This document shows, in pieces, positions 7,094-8,251 of a DNA stretch of 8,251 nucleotides. The notes under the pieces were generated by a model. It worked only from the letters and a program-made list of their open reading frames with translations, did no database searches and was not told the origin of the DNA. Numbering within the stretch: the stretch's first letter is position 1; the number at the start of each line of letters is the position of its first letter. The DNA is from Methanosarcinales archaeon (GTDB taxonomy: Archaea; Halobacteriota; Syntropharchaeia; Alkanophagales; Methanospirareceae). The position numbers were made by a program, and so were the translations under genes. The stretch is taken from the NCBI GenBank assembly GCA_025464345.1, contig JAODGP010000048.1:6092-14342 (forward strand), written 5' to 3'.

Positions 7094-7738
7094 TCAGGTC
7101 GCCTCATACTCCACATGTTTAGGGCTTGCTCCTTTTCTTTTATTCAGCAAGCACCATGCGATCAGCGACAGGGCAGTTATCCCGGAGATTACTTTGAACC
7201 CCGGGATCCGTCTCTCAGGTGCAGCCGTTGGCGCTGGTGCCGTTACCGGTGCTGATGCAGCGGGTGTGAGTGCAGGCGACGCAGCAGGCAGGGGTGTCGG
7301 AGAAAGAGTTGATGCTGGCGTTGCGGTAGAAGTAGCGAATTTCTCTTTCCACGCATTTATCCCGCCGAGCATGTTATAAACGATGAAATCATGCTGAGTA
7401 AGTATAGACTTTGCTGCACTACTTCTACTGCCTGATTTGCAATACACGATAATCGTTTTAGATTTGTCCAGTTCGTCAATTCTGTTCTCTAAATCAGACA
7501 GTGGTATGTTTATAGCCCCCGGTATATACTCGTCGTTGTATTCACCTTCTGTTCTGACATCTAACAGAATAATTTGTTCTGGATTCTCCATCAGCAGTTC
7601 ATGCGCTTCCTCTACACTGATATCATAAGCAGGTGCGAGGGGAAGAGGCGGGGTAAGCTGCTCTGCCGCTGACAAACTCGAACCAAGCAGTAAGAGAAAC
7701 AGAAACGGTAAGATCCAAACTCCCTTCTTCTTTTCCAT
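7094..7738 (-). CDS. Secreted, surface-anchored single-domain rhodanese
   Basis: This 214-residue protein has four parts. Residues 1-25 are a Sec-type signal peptide (KKK, a hydrophobic core ILPFLFLLLLG, and a likely cut after SLSAA). Residues about 38-134 are a rhodanese domain with LLDVRTEGEY, IPGAINIPL and the active loop CKSGSR (C100 to R105), followed by NMLGGINAW. Residues 135-175 are a Thr/Ser/Pro/Ala-rich stalk. The C-terminus has PGF (179-181), a hydrophobic span to about 198 and the basic KRK (200-202), resembling an archaeal PGF-CTERM sorting signal, with an unusual 12-residue tail after it. Rhodaneses move sulfane sulfur through a cysteine persulfide; this one should act outside the membrane. 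A strong Shine-Dalgarno AAGGAGGAG (7745-7753) sits six bases before the ATG. The gene lies 58 bases downstream of hdrA on the same strand. The actual sulfur donor and acceptor are unknown. Confidence 0.9.
   Translation of the reverse strand: MEKKKGVWILPFLFLLLLGSSLSAAEQLTPPLPLAPAYDISVEEAHELLMENPEQIILLDVRTEGEYNDEYIPGAINIPLSDLENRIDELDKSKTIIVYCKSGSRSSAAKSILTQHDFIVYNMLGGINAWKEKFATSTATPASTLSPTPLPAASPALTPAASAPVTAPAPTAAPERRIPGFKVISGITALSLIAWCLLNKRKGASPKHVEYEAT
7131..7145 (+). terminator. Possible T-rich terminator after the glycosyltransferase
   Basis: The + strand reads CCTTTTCTTTTATTC about 80 bases beyond the glycosyltransferase stop, inside the 3' end of the convergent rhodanese gene. Archaeal transcription often ends at such T-rich tracts without a hairpin. 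No T-rich tract was seen in the 39-base intergenic gap at 7055-7093. Weak evidence. Confidence 0.25.
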
Positions 7739-7796
7739 CTTCTTCTCCTCCTTAATATAAGATGATCATTGATATAAGATGATCATTGATAAAACA
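7739..7796 (-). promoter_or_regulatory. hdrA-rhodanese spacer with candidate promoter and operator
   Basis: The 58 bases between the hdrA stop and the rhodanese ATG contain, on the - strand, a TATA-like TTTTATCA at 7787-7794, which predicts transcription start near 7765, and a strong Shine-Dalgarno site at 7745-7753. Two copies of the perfect palindrome ATGATCAT (7779-7786 and 7762-7769) fall between the TATA-like box and the predicted start. That is a typical place for an archaeal repressor to act. The palindromes are directly visible; the regulatory role is inferred. Confidence 0.45.
7755..7791. repeat. 17-bp tandem repeat, about 2.2 copies
   Basis: The unit ATATAAGATGATCATTG occurs perfectly twice in direct tandem at 7755-7771 and 7772-7788, and the first three bases of a third copy follow. 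Each unit contains the palindrome ATGATCAT, so the two palindromes are 17 bp apart centre to centre. There are no spacers and no more copies, so it is not a CRISPR array. Confidence 0.95.
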
Positions 7797-8251
7797 TTAT
7801 TTCGCATCCTTACCCTTATCGTATTTCAATGAAGAAGCGGCTCTCGCTGCCGCGCTACTGCCCTGTGCAACAGCAATAGCGATGTCTTTGGGACCAGCAG
7901 CGGCACCTGCAATGAATATACCCGCACGTTCGGTATCCACGGGTGCACTCCGTGGATGCAACTCCCTGAACATACCATCTTCTGCAAGCGGTATCTTCAG
8001 CATATCTGACAGTCGCGGTATATCCTCTCCGGGCACATTGCCGATACCGAGCACCACGAGTTCGACCTCCACATTCCGCACCATGCCCTTCAATGTATCC
8101 TCCACCCTGACTATGAGGTTACCATTCTCCTTCTCAGTCACTTCCGCGGGTCTGCCGCGAATAAAGCGAATACCGAGCTCACGTGCACGTGTATAGAGCT
8201 CTTCATAGTTCCTGAATGGCGCTCTTATATCAATATAGAATATGTAGCAGG
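7797..8251 (-). CDS. hdrA: CoB-CoM heterodisulfide reductase subunit A, C-terminal part (5' end outside window)
   Basis: Only the last 150 residues are present; the frame runs open off the right edge, so the true start lies beyond 8251. HdrA is the FAD-carrying iron-sulfur subunit that bifurcates electrons in cytoplasmic heterodisulfide reductase complexes. The fragment is the end of the thioredoxin-reductase-like FAD domain: YIFYIDIRAPFRNYEELY, then LGIRFIRGRPAE, a VVLGIGNVP strand, LHPRSAPVDTERAGIFIAG, and the family-typical GPKDIAIAVAQGSSAAARA. In characterised methanogen HdrA proteins a ferredoxin domain with two CX2CX2CX3C clusters follows; here the protein ends about 12 residues after the AAARA helix, with no such cysteines. 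A GTG at 8139-8141 lies within the domain and is not a credible start. The rhodanese gene follows 58 bases downstream. A related pyridine-nucleotide-disulfide oxidoreductase cannot be fully excluded from a fragment. Confidence 0.87.
   Translation of the reverse strand, partial: CYIFYIDIRAPFRNYEELYTRARELGIRFIRGRPAEVTEKENGNLIVRVEDTLKGMVRNVEVELVVLGIGNVPGEDIPRLSDMLKIPLAEDGMFRELHPRSAPVDTERAGIFIAGAAAGPKDIAIAVAQGSSAAARAASSLKYDKGKDAK

Noticed and set aside
6993..7379. Open + strand frame of 128 codons overlapping the glycosyltransferase 3' end and the rhodanese gene
   Set aside because: Its Ala/Gly/Val-rich part is the reverse strand of the Thr/Pro/Ala stalk of the rhodanese.
7755..7791. CRISPR-like repeat
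   Set aside because: There are only two direct copies of 17 bp, with no spacers and no cas genes nearby.
8139..8141. GTG as a start codon for a short protein at 7797-8141
   Set aside because: The same frame stays open to the window edge and its upstream residues (YIFYIDIRAPF and onward) match HdrA, so this is an internal Val codon.
7786..8196. Open + strand frame of 136 codons antisense to hdrA
   Set aside because: The - strand frame clearly encodes HdrA; the + strand product is low-complexity Ser/Ala-rich.

Overview
The window looks like chromosomal DNA from a methanogen-related euryarchaeon, possibly of the ANME-1 / Syntrophoarchaeia kind. The evidence is a DUF2124 protein (a family known mainly from methanogens), the C-terminal end of a heterodisulfide reductase subunit A (HdrA), the short archaeal type of GlmU, a QueE of the archaeosine route, a PGF-CTERM-like surface-anchoring signal, and archaeal TATA-like promoters combined with Shine-Dalgarno sites. 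The lineage is an inference from gene content. No rRNA, tRNA, CRISPR array, insertion sequence or prophage gene was seen.

Layout, left to right. (1) 1-546: promoter and a + strand DUF2124 gene. (2) 547-5517, all on the - strand and read right to left: a bifunctional sugar-1-phosphate nucleotidylyltransferase/acetyltransferase (glmU-like), glmS, queE, then argG. The first three are separated by exactly one base each and are almost certainly one transcript. argG follows after 79 bases that contain a TATA-like box, so it may have its own promoter. (3) 5518-5616: a divergent promoter region. (4) 5617-7054, + strand: a 65-residue DUF2582 winged-helix protein and, one base later with a GTG start, a short glycogen-synthase-like glycosyltransferase. 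(5) 7094-8251, - strand: the 3' part of hdrA entering from the right edge, a 58-base spacer with a 17-bp tandem repeat, and a secreted rhodanese with a Thr/Pro/Ala-rich stalk and a C-terminal anchor.

Together, GlmS makes glucosamine-6-phosphate and the GlmU-like enzyme makes UDP-GlcNAc; the mutase joining them (GlmM) is not in the window. QueE makes the 7-deazaguanine precursor of archaeosine in tRNA, and ArgG makes argininosuccinate. The winged-helix/glycosyltransferase pair probably handles storage or surface polysaccharide. HdrA belongs to cytoplasmic electron-bifurcating energy metabolism.

Most of the window is ordinary core metabolism. The parts most worth a second look are the surface-anchored rhodanese, the repeated palindrome in front of it, the HdrA that stops without its usual C-terminal ferredoxin domain, and the altered acetyltransferase region of the GlmU-like protein.
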